A stretch of 64,000 nt of DNA from JBPEWY01 sp052032225. Its GTDB lineage: Bacteria > Bacteroidota > Bacteroidia > Flavobacteriales > Flavobacteriaceae. Where the stretch lies: positions 1-64,000 of the forward strand of contig JBPEWY010000063.1 of NCBI GenBank assembly GCA_052032225.1, written 5' to 3'. The notes beneath the pieces are model-generated. The model saw only the letters and a program-made list of their open reading frames with translations, had not been told where the DNA came from and searched no databases. The number at the start of each line of letters is the position of its first letter. Within the stretch, counting starts at the first letter, position 1. Of the stretch, positions 44,088 to 52,383 are shown piece by piece. The translations under genes and the position numbers were made by a program.

Positions 44088-44795
44088 ATGGGACAAAAAA
44101 CTAATCCAATCGGAAATCGCCTTGGTATTATCAGAGGATGGGAGTCTAACTGGTACGGAGGTAATGACTATGGAGATAAACTTGCTGAAGACGATAAAAT
44201 CAGAAAGTATATCCATGCGCGTCTATCTAAAGCCAGTGTTTCTCGCGTAATTATAGAGCGTACTCTTAAGCTTGTAACCGTTACTATCACCACCGCTCGT
44301 CCGGGTATAATTATCGGAAAAGGCGGACAGGAGGTAGACAAGCTAAAAGAAGAGCTCAAGAAAATTACCAACAAAGAGGTTCAGATTAACATTTTTGAAA
44401 TTAAGCGCCCTGAGCTTGATGCCAATTTAGTGGCTGCAAGTATTGCTCGTCAAATAGAAAGCAGGATCAGTTACAGACGTGCAATAAAAATGGCTATTGC
44501 TGCTGCTATGCGTATGAACGCAGAAGGTATTAAAGTGCAAATATCAGGAAGGCTAAATGGTGCCGAAATGGCCCGTTCTGAATCGTATAAAGACGGAAGA
44601 ATTCCATTGTCTACTTTTAGAGCTGATATTGATTATGCTTTAGAAGAAGCACATACTACCTACGGAAGATTAGGTATTAAAGTGTGGATTATGAAAGGCG
44701 AAGTTTATGGAAAGCGTGAGCTCTCACCACTTGTAGGTATGTCTAAAAAACAAGGAAAAGGAGCCGGTGCTAAAAAAGCTCGCCGTAGAAAGTAA
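44088..44795 (+). CDS. rpsC: Ribosomal protein S3
   Basis: 235 residues; at the mRNA entry tunnel with helicase function. KH domain motif ARPGIIIGKGGQEVDKLKEE at about residues 70-89; C-terminal domain AEMARSESYKDGRIPLSTFR. Starts MGQKTNPIGNRLGIIRGWES, as in the family. Confidence 0.98.
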   Translation: MGQKTNPIGNRLGIIRGWESNWYGGNDYGDKLAEDDKIRKYIHARLSKASVSRVIIERTLKLVTVTITTARPGIIIGKGGQEVDKLKEELKKITNKEVQINIFEIKRPELDANLVAASIARQIESRISYRRAIKMAIAAAMRMNAEGIKVQISGRLNGAEMARSESYKDGRIPLSTFRADIDYALEEAHTTYGRLGIKVWIMKGEVYGKRELSPLVGMSKKQGKGAGAKKARRRK

Positions 44796-44813
44796 TTTTA
44801 AAAGTTAAGAAAA

Positions 44814-45233
44814 ATGTTACAGCCAAAAAGAACCAAATATCGTAGACATCAGAAAGGTAGAATGAAAGGGATCTCTCAAAGAGGTCACCAACTATCTAAC
44901 GGAATGTTTGGTATAAAATCATTGGATTCTTCATTTATTACAGCACGCCAAATAGAAGCAGCACGTATTGCAGCTACTCGTTACATGAAAAGAGAAGGGC
45001 AACTTTGGATTAAAATATTTCCAGATAAGCCCATCACTAAAAAACCTCTAGAGGTACGTATGGGTAAAGGTAAAGGTGCTCCAGAATATTGGGCAGCTGT
45101 AGTAAAGCCAGGTAGAATAATGTTTGAAGTTGGCGGTGTGCCTTACGACGTAGCAAAAGAAGCCTTACGTTTGGCCGCACAAAAACTTCCGGTTAGAACG
45201 AAGTTTGTTGTAGCTAGAGATTATTCGGCTTAA
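44814..45233 (+). CDS. rplP: Ribosomal protein L16
   Basis: 139 residues; organises the A-site region of 23S rRNA. Family marks are LQPKRTKYRRHQKGRMKG at the start and KPLEVRMGKGKGAPEYWAAV. Confidence 0.98.
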   Translation: MLQPKRTKYRRHQKGRMKGISQRGHQLSNGMFGIKSLDSSFITARQIEAARIAATRYMKREGQLWIKIFPDKPITKKPLEVRMGKGKGAPEYWAAVVKPGRIMFEVGGVPYDVAKEALRLAAQKLPVRTKFVVARDYSA

Positions 45234-45249
45234 TTTAGAATTGACAGTT

Positions 45250-45441
45250 ATGAAACAATCAGAAATAAGAGAATTGTCTACAACTGAGCTTCAAGAAAAG
45301 CTTGGTGAATTCAAGAAAAAATATGCAGAGTTAAAAATGGCTCATGCCATCACACCGCTCGAAAACCCGCTTCAAATCAGAAACGTAAGAAGAACGGTGG
45401 CTCGTTTGGCAACAGAGCTTACAAAAAGAGAATTACAATAA
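45250..45441 (+). CDS. rpmC: Ribosomal protein L29
   Basis: 63 residues; two-helix protein near the exit tunnel. ATG 45250 gives the family start MKQSEIRELSTTELQEKLGE; the TTG three codons earlier is rejected. The end NPLQIRNVRRTVARLATELT is the conserved second helix. Confidence 0.95.
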   Translation: MKQSEIRELSTTELQEKLGEFKKKYAELKMAHAITPLENPLQIRNVRRTVARLATELTKRELQ

Positions 45442-45458
45442 TTCTGAAGCTGCTTAAG

Positions 45459-45716
45459 ATGGAAAAAAGAAATTTAAGAAAAGAAAGAATAGGGGTTGTT
45501 ACCAGCAATAAAATGGATAAATCTATTGTGGTTTCAGAAGTTAAGAAGGTAAAACACCCTATGTACGGTAAGTTCGTGTTAAAGACGAAAAAATACGTAG
45601 CACACGACGAGAAAAACGATTGCAACGAAGGTGATACTGTAAAGATCATGGAAACAAGACCTTTAAGTAAAACCAAGTGTTGGAGATTAGTTGAAATCAT
45701 TGAAAGAGCGAAGTAA
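45459..45716 (+). CDS. rpsQ: Ribosomal protein S17
   Basis: 85 residues; OB-fold 30S body protein. Shows RKERIGVVTSNKMDKSIVV and GDTVKIMETRPLSKTKCWRL. The gap to rplN is 2 bases. Confidence 0.97.
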   Translation: MEKRNLRKERIGVVTSNKMDKSIVVSEVKKVKHPMYGKFVLKTKKYVAHDEKNDCNEGDTVKIMETRPLSKTKCWRLVEIIERAK

Positions 45717-45718
45717 TT

Positions 45719-46087
45719 ATGGTACAGCAAGAATCAAGACTAAAAGTAGCAGATAATACCGGAGCTAAAGAAGTTTTAGCTATTAGAGTATTAGGAGGTA
45801 CAAAAAAGAGATACGCTTCTGTTGGTGACAAAATTGTTGTTACCGTAAAAGATGCTACCCCTAACGGAAACGTTAAAAAAGGGCAAGTATCTACAGCAGT
45901 GGTAGTACGTACCAAAAAAGAAGTGCGCAGACCAGACGGATCTTACATTCGTTTTGATGACAACGCATGTGTGTTGTTAAACCCAGCAGGCGAAATGAGA
46001 GGTACCCGTGTGTTTGGTCCTGTAGCCAGAGAGCTTCGCGATAAGCAGTTTATGAAAATTGTATCATTAGCACCAGAAGTGCTTTAA
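45719..46087 (+). CDS. rplN: Ribosomal protein L14
   Basis: 122 residues; a 50S interface protein that forms a bridge to the 30S. MVQQESRLKVADNTGAKEVL at the start and GTRVFGPVARELRDKQFMKI at the end are diagnostic. Confidence 0.98.
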   Translation: MVQQESRLKVADNTGAKEVLAIRVLGGTKKRYASVGDKIVVTVKDATPNGNVKKGQVSTAVVVRTKKEVRRPDGSYIRFDDNACVLLNPAGEMRGTRVFGPVARELRDKQFMKIVSLAPEVL

Positions 46088-46098
46088 TACATAAAAAA

Positions 46099-46413
46099 AT
46101 GATGAAACTAAAAATAAAAACAGGAGATACAGTACGTGTAATTGCCGGAGACCATAAAGGTGCAGAAGGCAAAGTACAATCTGTAGATCGTGTAAAAAAC
46201 AGAGCCATTGTAGAGGGCGTTAATATGGTTTCTAAGCATGAGAAGCCAAGTGCAAAAAACCCTCAAGGCGGAATAGTGAAGAAAGAAGCTCCAATTCATA
46301 TTTCAAACTTGTCTTTAATAGATCCAAAATCTAATGAAGCAACAAGAGTGGGCTATGAAATAAGAGACGGTAAGAAAGTAAGAGTTTCTAAAAAATCTAA
46401 TGAAGTAATTTAG
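46099..46413 (+). CDS. rplX: Ribosomal protein L24
   Basis: 104 residues; an assembly initiator for 50S. KOW motif in KTGDTVRVIAGDHKGAEGKV (about 8-27). Two ATGs are adjacent (46099 and 46102), and the start cannot be decided between them. Confidence 0.96.
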   Translation: MMKLKIKTGDTVRVIAGDHKGAEGKVQSVDRVKNRAIVEGVNMVSKHEKPSAKNPQGGIVKKEAPIHISNLSLIDPKSNEATRVGYEIRDGKKVRVSKKSNEVI

Positions 46414-46415
46414 TT

Positions 46416-46967
46416 ATGAGCTACGTTCCAAGATTAAAAAAAGAATATAAAGAGCGCGTAATAGCTGCTCTTAGAGAGGAGTTTGGGTACAAGAACGTAA
46501 TGCAAGTACCTAAATTAGAAAAGATAGTTATTAGCCGTGGAGTTGGAGCTGCAGTAGCCGACAAAAAGTTAATTGACTACGCTGTAGACGAGTTAACTAA
46601 AATTACCGGTCAGAAAGCAGTTGCAACTGTGTCTAAAAAAGATGTTGCTTCTTTTAAGTTACGTAAAGGTATGCCTATTGGAGCCAAAGTTACTTTACGT
46701 GGTGAAAGAATGTACGAATTCTTAGATCGTTTAATAACATCTGCATTACCACGTGTAAGAGACTTTAATGGTATTAATGCTACCGGTTTTGATGGTAGAG
46801 GTAACTATAACTTAGGTGTTAAAGAGCAAATAATATTCCCTGAGATAGATATTGATAAAGTAAACAGAATCTCAGGAATGGATATTACCTTTGTAACCTC
46901 GGCCAAAACAGACAAAGAAGCAAAATCATTATTAAGCGAATTAGGATTACCTTTTAAAAAGAATTAA
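46416..46967 (+). CDS. rplE: Ribosomal protein L5
   Basis: 183 residues; binds 5S rRNA and the P-site tRNA elbow. Marks include FGYKNVMQVPKLEKIVISRG, FKLRKGMPIGAKVTLRGERM and ISGMDITFVTSAKTDKEAKS. Confidence 0.98.
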   Translation: MSYVPRLKKEYKERVIAALREEFGYKNVMQVPKLEKIVISRGVGAAVADKKLIDYAVDELTKITGQKAVATVSKKDVASFKLRKGMPIGAKVTLRGERMYEFLDRLITSALPRVRDFNGINATGFDGRGNYNLGVKEQIIFPEIDIDKVNRISGMDITFVTSAKTDKEAKSLLSELGLPFKKN

Positions 46968-46969
46968 GT

Positions 46970-47239
46970 ATGGCTAAAGAATCAATGAAAGCCCGCGAGG
47001 TTAAAAGACAAAAATTGGTAGCTAAGTATGCTGCTAAACGCAAAGCTTTAAAAGAAGCTGGCGATTACGAAGCACTTCAGAAGTTACCAAAAAATGCGTC
47101 GCCTGTACGTTTACACAATCGTTGTAAATTAACAGGAAGACCAAGAGGGTATATGCGCCAATTTGGTATTTCTCGTGTAATGTTTAGAGAAATGGCCAAC
47201 AAAGGGTTAATTCCAGGCGTTAAAAAAGCAAGTTGGTAA
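46970..47239 (+). CDS. rpsN: Ribosomal protein S14, zinc-free long form
   Basis: 89 residues; 30S head protein. Family end NRCKLTGRPRGYMRQFGISR is clear. There are no paired CxxC motifs, so this is the long, zinc-independent form. It starts 2 bases after rplE. Confidence 0.97.
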   Translation: MAKESMKAREVKRQKLVAKYAAKRKALKEAGDYEALQKLPKNASPVRLHNRCKLTGRPRGYMRQFGISRVMFREMANKGLIPGVKKASW

Positions 47240-47264
47240 CAATAAGATTTAAAAGGATAAGAAG

Positions 47265-47663
47265 ATGTATACAGATCCTATAGCAGATTATTTAACAAGA
47301 ATTAGAAACGCTAATAACGCAGGACATAGAGTTGTAGAGATACCAGCTTCAAACCTAAAAAAAGAAATAACTAAGATATTATTTGATCAAGGTTATATTT
47401 TAAGCTACAAGTTTGAAGATAATGGTCCTCAAGGCACTATTAAAATTGCTTTAAAATACGATAAAGTAACTAAAGAGCCTGTAATAAAAAATTTAAAGCG
47501 TGTAAGTAAACCCGGTTTACGTAAATATACCGGTGTAGATGAGTTGCCTAGAGTACTTAACGGTCTTGGTATTGCTATTGTGTCTACCTCTCACGGGGTA
47601 ATGACTAGTAAGCAAGCTAAGCGTGAAAAAGTAGGTGGCGAAGTATTGTGTTACGTTTACTAA
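47265..47663 (+). CDS. rpsH: Ribosomal protein S8
   Basis: 132 residues; binds the 16S central domain and in E. coli represses the spc operon. Start MYTDPIADYLTRIRNANNAG and end LGIAIVSTSHGVMTSKQAKR are typical. Its 25-base upstream gap is slightly longer than most in the operon, but no convincing structure was seen. Confidence 0.98.
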   Translation: MYTDPIADYLTRIRNANNAGHRVVEIPASNLKKEITKILFDQGYILSYKFEDNGPQGTIKIALKYDKVTKEPVIKNLKRVSKPGLRKYTGVDELPRVLNGLGIAIVSTSHGVMTSKQAKREKVGGEVLCYVY

Positions 47664-47684
47664 TAGTTATAAAAGACAAAGCAA

Positions 47685-48227
47685 ATGTCAAGAATAGGAA
47701 ATAGTCCGGTAAACATTCCAGAAGGCGTTACAGTAACCATAGAAAATAACATAGTTACCGTAAAAGGTAAACTAGGTGAATTAACACAAGAAATAAAAGA
47801 CGTTACTGTAAAAGAAGAAGACGGACAGTTAATAGTACAAACCACAGATGGCTCTAAAGCACAAAAAGCTAAGCAAGGTCTATACAGATCATTATTAGCT
47901 AATATGGTAGAAGGAGTATCTAAAGGTTTTACAAAAGAGTTAGAGTTAGTAGGGGTAGGTTATAGAGCAAGCAACCAAGGCCAAAAATTAGATTTGGCAT
48001 TAGGGTTCTCTCATAACATAGTTTTCGAATTGGCTCCAGAAGTTAAAGTTGAGACCATTTCTGAAAAAGGTAAAAACCCTATTGTTAAATTAACCTCTCA
48101 CGATAAACAATTAGTAGGTCAAGTAGCTGCTAAGATTCGCTCTTTCCGTAAGCCTGAGCCTTACAAAGGAAAGGGAATTAAGTTTGTAGGAGAGCAAATA
48201 AGAAGAAAAGCAGGTAAATCAGCTTAA
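47685..48227 (+). CDS. rplF: Ribosomal protein L6
   Basis: 180 residues with the duplicated L6 fold; near the GTPase centre. MSRIGNSPVNIPEGVTVTIE at the start; C-terminal repeat ending KPEPYKGKGIKFVGEQIRRK. Confidence 0.98.
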   Translation: MSRIGNSPVNIPEGVTVTIENNIVTVKGKLGELTQEIKDVTVKEEDGQLIVQTTDGSKAQKAKQGLYRSLLANMVEGVSKGFTKELELVGVGYRASNQGQKLDLALGFSHNIVFELAPEVKVETISEKGKNPIVKLTSHDKQLVGQVAAKIRSFRKPEPYKGKGIKFVGEQIRRKAGKSA

Positions 48228-48238
48228 TAATTAGCACC

Positions 48239-48595
48239 ATGGCATTATCAAAGACTGAAAGAAGACAGCGAATCAAAAACAGAATCAGAAAAGTGGTTTC
48301 TGGTACTCCCAGCAAACCTAGACTGGCTGTTTTTAGAAGCAACAAAGAGATCTATGCTCAGATAATAGACGATACCAACGGGGTAACCTTAGTATCGGCT
48401 TCATCAAGAGACAAAGACATTAGTTCTGCTAAAGGAACCAAAACAGAAATTGCAGCCTTAGTAGGTAAAGCAATTGCTGAGAAAGCTATAAAAGCCGGTA
48501 TAGAGAAAATCTCGTTTGATAGAGGCGGGTATTTATACCACGGACGTGTAAAATCGTTAGCAGAAGGAGCAAGAGAAGCAGGACTTAAATTCTAA
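48239..48595 (+). CDS. rplR: Ribosomal protein L18
   Basis: 118 residues; binds 5S rRNA with L5 in the central protuberance. Shows KPRLAVFRSNKEIYAQIIDD and SFDRGGYLYHGRVKSLAEGA. Confidence 0.98.
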   Translation: MALSKTERRQRIKNRIRKVVSGTPSKPRLAVFRSNKEIYAQIIDDTNGVTLVSASSRDKDISSAKGTKTEIAALVGKAIAEKAIKAGIEKISFDRGGYLYHGRVKSLAEGAREAGLKF

Positions 48596-48601
48596 GAAAT
48601 T

Positions 48602-49126
48602 ATGTATCAAAAATACAAGAACGTAGAAACAGTAAAACCAGGCGGATTAGAATTAAAAGACCGTTTAGTTGGCGTACAACGTGTTACCAAAGTAACTAAA
48701 GGAGGTAGAGCTTTTGGTTTCTCTGCAATAGTTGTAGTTGGTGACGAAAACGGTGTGGTTGGCCACGGTTTAGGAAAATCTAAAGAGGTAGCAGAAGCTA
48801 TTTCTAAAGCTGTAGAAGACGCTAAGAAAAACTTAGTTCGTATTCCAATAACTAATGGTACGTTACCACACGAGCAAAAAGGTAAGTACGGTGGAGCACG
48901 TGTATATTTACAACCTGCTTCTCACGGTACCGGAGTAATTGCCGGTGGTGCAGTACGTGCCGTTTTAGAAGCAGTTGGAGTACACGATGTATTGTCTAAA
49001 TCACAAGGGTCATCTAACCCGCACAATGTGGTAAAGGCAACTTTCGATGCGCTACTACAATTACGCGATGCTAAAACAGTTGCAGCTCAGCGTGGTATCT
49101 CTTTAGAGAAAGTTTTTAAAGGATAA
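48602..49126 (+). CDS. rpsE: Ribosomal protein S5
   Basis: 174 residues; 30S protein affecting decoding accuracy. RVTKVTKGGRAFGFSAIVVV and VLEAVGVHDVLSKSQGSSNP are diagnostic. Confidence 0.98.
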   Translation: MYQKYKNVETVKPGGLELKDRLVGVQRVTKVTKGGRAFGFSAIVVVGDENGVVGHGLGKSKEVAEAISKAVEDAKKNLVRIPITNGTLPHEQKGKYGGARVYLQPASHGTGVIAGGAVRAVLEAVGVHDVLSKSQGSSNPHNVVKATFDALLQLRDAKTVAAQRGISLEKVFKG

Positions 49127-49145
49127 TTATTCAAGGATAGTAATT

Positions 49146-49325
49146 ATGAAAAAAATAAAAATTACACAAACAAGAAGCAGTATTAAGCGTTTACAAAACC
49201 AAAAAAGAACGCTTGAAGCTCTTGGGTTACGCAGAATAGGCCAAGTAGTAGAGCACGAAGCTACGCCAAATATCCTTGGTATGGTAAATAAAGTAAAACA
49301 CTTAGTTTCTGTAGAAGAAGCTTAA
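49146..49325 (+). CDS. rpmD: Ribosomal protein L30
   Basis: A 59-residue gene in the gap between rpsE and rplO. The ATG at 49146 starts MKKIKITQTRSSIKRLQNQK, and the frame ends at TAA 49323-49325 after VKHLVSVEEA. The middle ALGLRRIGQVVEHEATPNIL is the L30 core. Position, length and sequence all fit L30 of the 50S subunit. Confidence 0.96.
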   Translation: MKKIKITQTRSSIKRLQNQKRTLEALGLRRIGQVVEHEATPNILGMVNKVKHLVSVEEA

Positions 49326-49342
49326 TAACAACACGTGTGATC

Positions 49343-49795
49343 ATGAATTTAAGCAACTTAAAACCCGCAGAAGGTTCAGTACATAAAGAAGGAAAAAGAC
49401 TGGGTAGAGGTCAAGGTTCTGGTAAAGGAGGTACTGCTACAAGAGGTCACAAGGGGGCCAAGTCTCGTTCCGGATATTCTAAAAAGATTGGTTTTGAAGG
49501 AGGTCAGATGCCACTTCAACGTCGTGTTCCTAAGTTCGGTTTTAACAACCGTAACCGTAAAGAATACGTAGGAATCAATCTTAGTAAATTACAAGACATG
49601 GTTGATAAAGGTATTGTAAAAGATACCGTAGATTTGGACATTTTAATAGCAAACAAAGTAATTAAGAAAACCGATCTAGTTAAAATATTAGGAGGCGGTG
49701 AACTTAAGGCCAAATTAAAAGTATCTGTACATAAATTTACTGCAAGCGCAAAACAGGCTATAGAAGCAGCCGGAGGTGAAGCAGTAACTTTATAA
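49343..49795 (+). CDS. rplO: Ribosomal protein L15
   Basis: 150 residues; late 50S assembly protein. Start MNLSNLKPAEGSVHKEGKRL and GRGQGSGKGGTATRGHKGAK are typical. ATG 49343 is preferred to the GTG two codons upstream. Confidence 0.97.
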   Translation: MNLSNLKPAEGSVHKEGKRLGRGQGSGKGGTATRGHKGAKSRSGYSKKIGFEGGQMPLQRRVPKFGFNNRNRKEYVGINLSKLQDMVDKGIVKDTVDLDILIANKVIKKTDLVKILGGGELKAKLKVSVHKFTASAKQAIEAAGGEAVTL

Positions 49796-49808
49796 CCAAC
49801 TATTAACC

Positions 49809-51155
49809 ATGAAGAAATTTTTTGAAACTTTACAAAATATCTGGAAAATAGACGAGTTACGAAACAGAATAATCGTAACCTTAGGGCTACTATTAGTGTA
49901 CCGTTTTGGAGCTCAGATAGTACTTCCGGGTATAGATGCAGAACAATTATCAGAATTAACCAGCAGAACAGATGGTGGCGGGCTGTTAGGTATATTAAAT
50001 GCTTTTACCGGTGGTGCATTTGCTAATGCATCGGTTTTTGCATTAGGTATTATGCCTTACATATCGGCATCTATTGTTGTTCAATTAATGGGAATAGCTA
50101 TCCCTTACCTGCAAAAACTTCAAAAAGAAGGAGAAAGCGGTAGAAAAAAGCTAACACAAATTACACGTTGGCTAACCATAGCTATCTGTATAGTACAAGC
50201 ACCAACCTATTTAATAGGTTTAGGAGCATTAGGTGTTCCGGATAGCGCCTTTTTATTAGGTAAAGGGTTAGACTTTATGATACCTGCAGTTATTATCTTA
50301 GTAACTGGATGTATCTTTGCAATGTGGCTTGGAGAGAAAATTACAGATCGTGGTATAGGTAACGGTATATCGTTACTTATTATGGTAGGTATAATTGCTA
50401 CATTACCACAATCTTTCGTACAAGAATTTGTATCGAGAGTAACAGAGAATAACGGTGGATTAATGATGATTTTAATTGAAGTAATTCTCTGGTTTGTAGT
50501 TATCCTTGCCTCTGTAATGTTAGTTATGGCAGTGCGTCAAATACCGGTTCAATATGCCAGACGTACAGCATCTGGAGGGTACGAGAAGAACGTTTTTGGT
50601 TCTAGACAGTACATTCCGTTAAAGTTAAATGCATCTGGTGTAATGCCTATAATATTTGCACAAGCCATTATGTTTGTACCTAGTGCATTAGCCAGCCTAT
50701 CAGAATCAGATACTGCTAAATCAATACAAGCAGAATTTGGAGATATATTTGGTCTTTGGTATAATGTTGTATTTGCGTTGTTAATTATAGTATTTACCTA
50801 TTTTTACACCGCAATTACAGTGCCTACCAATAAAATGGCCGACGATCTTAAAAGAAGCGGTGGTTTTATTCCAGGAATACGTCCCGGAAAAGAAACAGCC
50901 GACTATCTTGACAAAATAATGTCGTTAATAACCTTCCCGGGATCAGTATTTTTAGCACTTATTGCAGTTTTACCTGCAGTTGTTGTTAAAATAGTTGGAA
51001 TCCAGCAAGGTTGGGCGTTGTTCTACGGAGGAACCTCGTTACTTATCATGGTTGGAGTTGCCATTGATACCATGCAACAAGTAAACGCCTATTTACTTAA
51101 CAGACATTATGATGGTTTAATGAAAACTGGTAAAAACAGAAAAGGAGTAGCATAA
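49809..51155 (+). CDS. secY: Protein translocase subunit SecY
   Basis: A 448-residue inner-membrane channel with ten membrane segments that, with SecE and SecG, exports unfolded proteins. Marks are LNAFTGGAFANASVFALGIM near the plug, the cytosolic loop KKLTQITRWLTIAICIVQ, and GFIPGIRPGKETADYLDKIM. It follows rplO as in the spc operon. Confidence 0.98.
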   Translation: MKKFFETLQNIWKIDELRNRIIVTLGLLLVYRFGAQIVLPGIDAEQLSELTSRTDGGGLLGILNAFTGGAFANASVFALGIMPYISASIVVQLMGIAIPYLQKLQKEGESGRKKLTQITRWLTIAICIVQAPTYLIGLGALGVPDSAFLLGKGLDFMIPAVIILVTGCIFAMWLGEKITDRGIGNGISLLIMVGIIATLPQSFVQEFVSRVTENNGGLMMILIEVILWFVVILASVMLVMAVRQIPVQYARRTASGGYEKNVFGSRQYIPLKLNASGVMPIIFAQAIMFVPSALASLSESDTAKSIQAEFGDIFGLWYNVVFALLIIVFTYFYTAITVPTNKMADDLKRSGGFIPGIRPGKETADYLDKIMSLITFPGSVFLALIAVLPAVVVKIVGIQQGWALFYGGTSLLIMVGVAIDTMQQVNAYLLNRHYDGLMKTGKNRKGVA

Positions 51156-51158
51156 TTT

Positions 51159-51374
51159 ATGGCTAAACAACCAGCAATAGAGCAAGACGGAACCATTATT
51201 GAAGCATTGTCTAACGCAATGTTCAGAGTAGAATTAGAAAATGGCCATGTAGTAACGGCTCATATCTCAGGTAAAATGCGTATGCATTACATAAAACTAT
51301 TACCAGGAGATAAAGTAAAATTAGAAATGAGCCCTTACGATTTAACAAAGGCCAGAATTACGTATAGATATTAA
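51159..51374 (+). CDS. infA: Translation initiation factor IF-1
   Basis: 71 residues, one S1-type OB fold that occupies the 30S A site in initiation. KQPAIEQDGTIIEALSNAMF and GHVVTAHISGKMRMHYIKLL are diagnostic. It sits between secY and rpmJ. Confidence 0.98.
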   Translation: MAKQPAIEQDGTIIEALSNAMFRVELENGHVVTAHISGKMRMHYIKLLPGDKVKLEMSPYDLTKARITYRY

Positions 51375-51398
51375 ACATTCATTGTAAAGCATAGTTAG

Positions 51399-51515
51399 AT
51401 GAAAGTTAGAGCATCACTAAAAAAGAGAAGTCCCGAGTGCAAAATTGTGCGTCGTAAGGGGAGATTGTATGTAATTAATAAAAAGAATCCTAGATTTAAA
51501 CAAAGACAAGGGTAA
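51399..51515 (+). CDS. rpmJ: Ribosomal protein L36, zinc-free form
   Basis: A 38-residue gene between infA and rpsM. ATG 51399 starts MKVRASLKKRSPECKIVRRK, and the frame ends NPRFKQRQG then TAA at 51513-51515. Only one cysteine (Cys14) remains of the usual three-Cys, one-His zinc ribbon, so this is the zinc-independent type. It is 2 bases from rpsM. Confidence 0.96.
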   Translation: MKVRASLKKRSPECKIVRRKGRLYVINKKNPRFKQRQG

Positions 51516-51517
51516 TT

Positions 51518-51892
51518 ATGGCAAGAATCGCAGGAGTAGACATACCAAAGCAAAAAAGAGGGGTTATTGCATTAACCTACATCTTTGGTATTGGAAAAAG
51601 CAGAGCTAAAGAAATTTTAGCTAAAGCCGGAGTAAGTGAAGACACCAAAGTTTCTGACTGGACTGACGAGCAAATTGGTAAAATTCGTGATGCAGTTTCA
51701 GCTTACAAAATTGAAGGCGAATTGCGTTCTGAAATTCAATTAAACATTAAACGTTTAATGGATATTGGTTGCTACAGAGGTATTCGTCACAGAGCCGGAT
51801 TACCGTTACGTGGGCAACGTACCAAGAACAATTCCAGAACAAGAAAAGGTAAGAGAAAAACAGTTGCTAACAAGAAAAAAGCAACTAAATAA
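51518..51892 (+). CDS. rpsM: Ribosomal protein S13
   Basis: 124 residues; 30S head protein that bridges to the 50S. ARIAGVDIPKQKRGVIALTY and RGIRHRAGLPLRGQRTKNNS are family signatures. First of the alpha-operon genes; no large leader precedes it, unlike E. coli where the S4 site is here. Confidence 0.98.
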   Translation: MARIAGVDIPKQKRGVIALTYIFGIGKSRAKEILAKAGVSEDTKVSDWTDEQIGKIRDAVSAYKIEGELRSEIQLNIKRLMDIGCYRGIRHRAGLPLRGQRTKNNSRTRKGKRKTVANKKKATK

Positions 51893-51905
51893 TAAGTAGT
51901 AAATC

Positions 51906-52298
51906 ATGGCAAAGTCAAATACCAAAACTACAAAAAAGCGTAAGGTAGTAGTAGAAGCTACCGGAGAAGCACACATCTCTGCTTCTTTTAATAATATTAT
52001 TATTTCGCTTACAAATAAGAATGGAGATGTAGTATCGTGGTCTTCGGCCGGAAAAATGGGCTTTAAAGGTTCTAAAAAGAATACACCTTATGCAGCTCAA
52101 GTAGCAGCCGAAGATGCAGCTAAAGTAGCTCATGAAGCCGGATTAAGAAAAGTAAAGGTTTATGTAAAAGGACCTGGAAATGGTAGAGAATCTGCTATCC
52201 GTTCAATTCATAATTCCGGAATAGAAGTTACAGAAATAATAGACGTAACTCCGTTACCACACAACGGATGCCGTCCACCAAAAAGAAGAAGAGTTTAA
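51906..52298 (+). CDS. rpsK: Ribosomal protein S11
   Basis: 130 residues; platform protein near the mRNA exit. Shows GEAHISASFNNIIISLTNKN and the C-terminal DVTPLPHNGCRPPKRRRV. Confidence 0.98.
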   Translation: MAKSNTKTTKKRKVVVEATGEAHISASFNNIIISLTNKNGDVVSWSSAGKMGFKGSKKNTPYAAQVAAEDAAKVAHEAGLRKVKVYVKGPGNGRESAIRSIHNSGIEVTEIIDVTPLPHNGCRPPKRRRV

Positions 52299-52317
52299 TT
52301 AATTATTGTACAATTAC

Positions 52318-52364
52318 GAGGATTACAGATTATCGAAGGATAAGCCTTAATTCATAATCTCCTC
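52318..52364 (+). promoter_or_regulatory. Structured element upstream of rpsD, candidate S4 leader
   Basis: In an 85-base gap, GAGG (52318-52321) pairs with CCTC (52361-52364). AGATTAT (52327-52333) pairs perfectly with ATAATCT (52354-52360), and AAGG (52336-52339) with CCTT (52345-52348). It ends 19 bases before the rpsD ATG, with no T-run, so any control would be on translation. Ribosomal protein S4 is the likely ligand by analogy with other bacteria. Confidence 0.5.
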
Positions 52365-52383
52365 AAAACAAATTATAAGTAAA

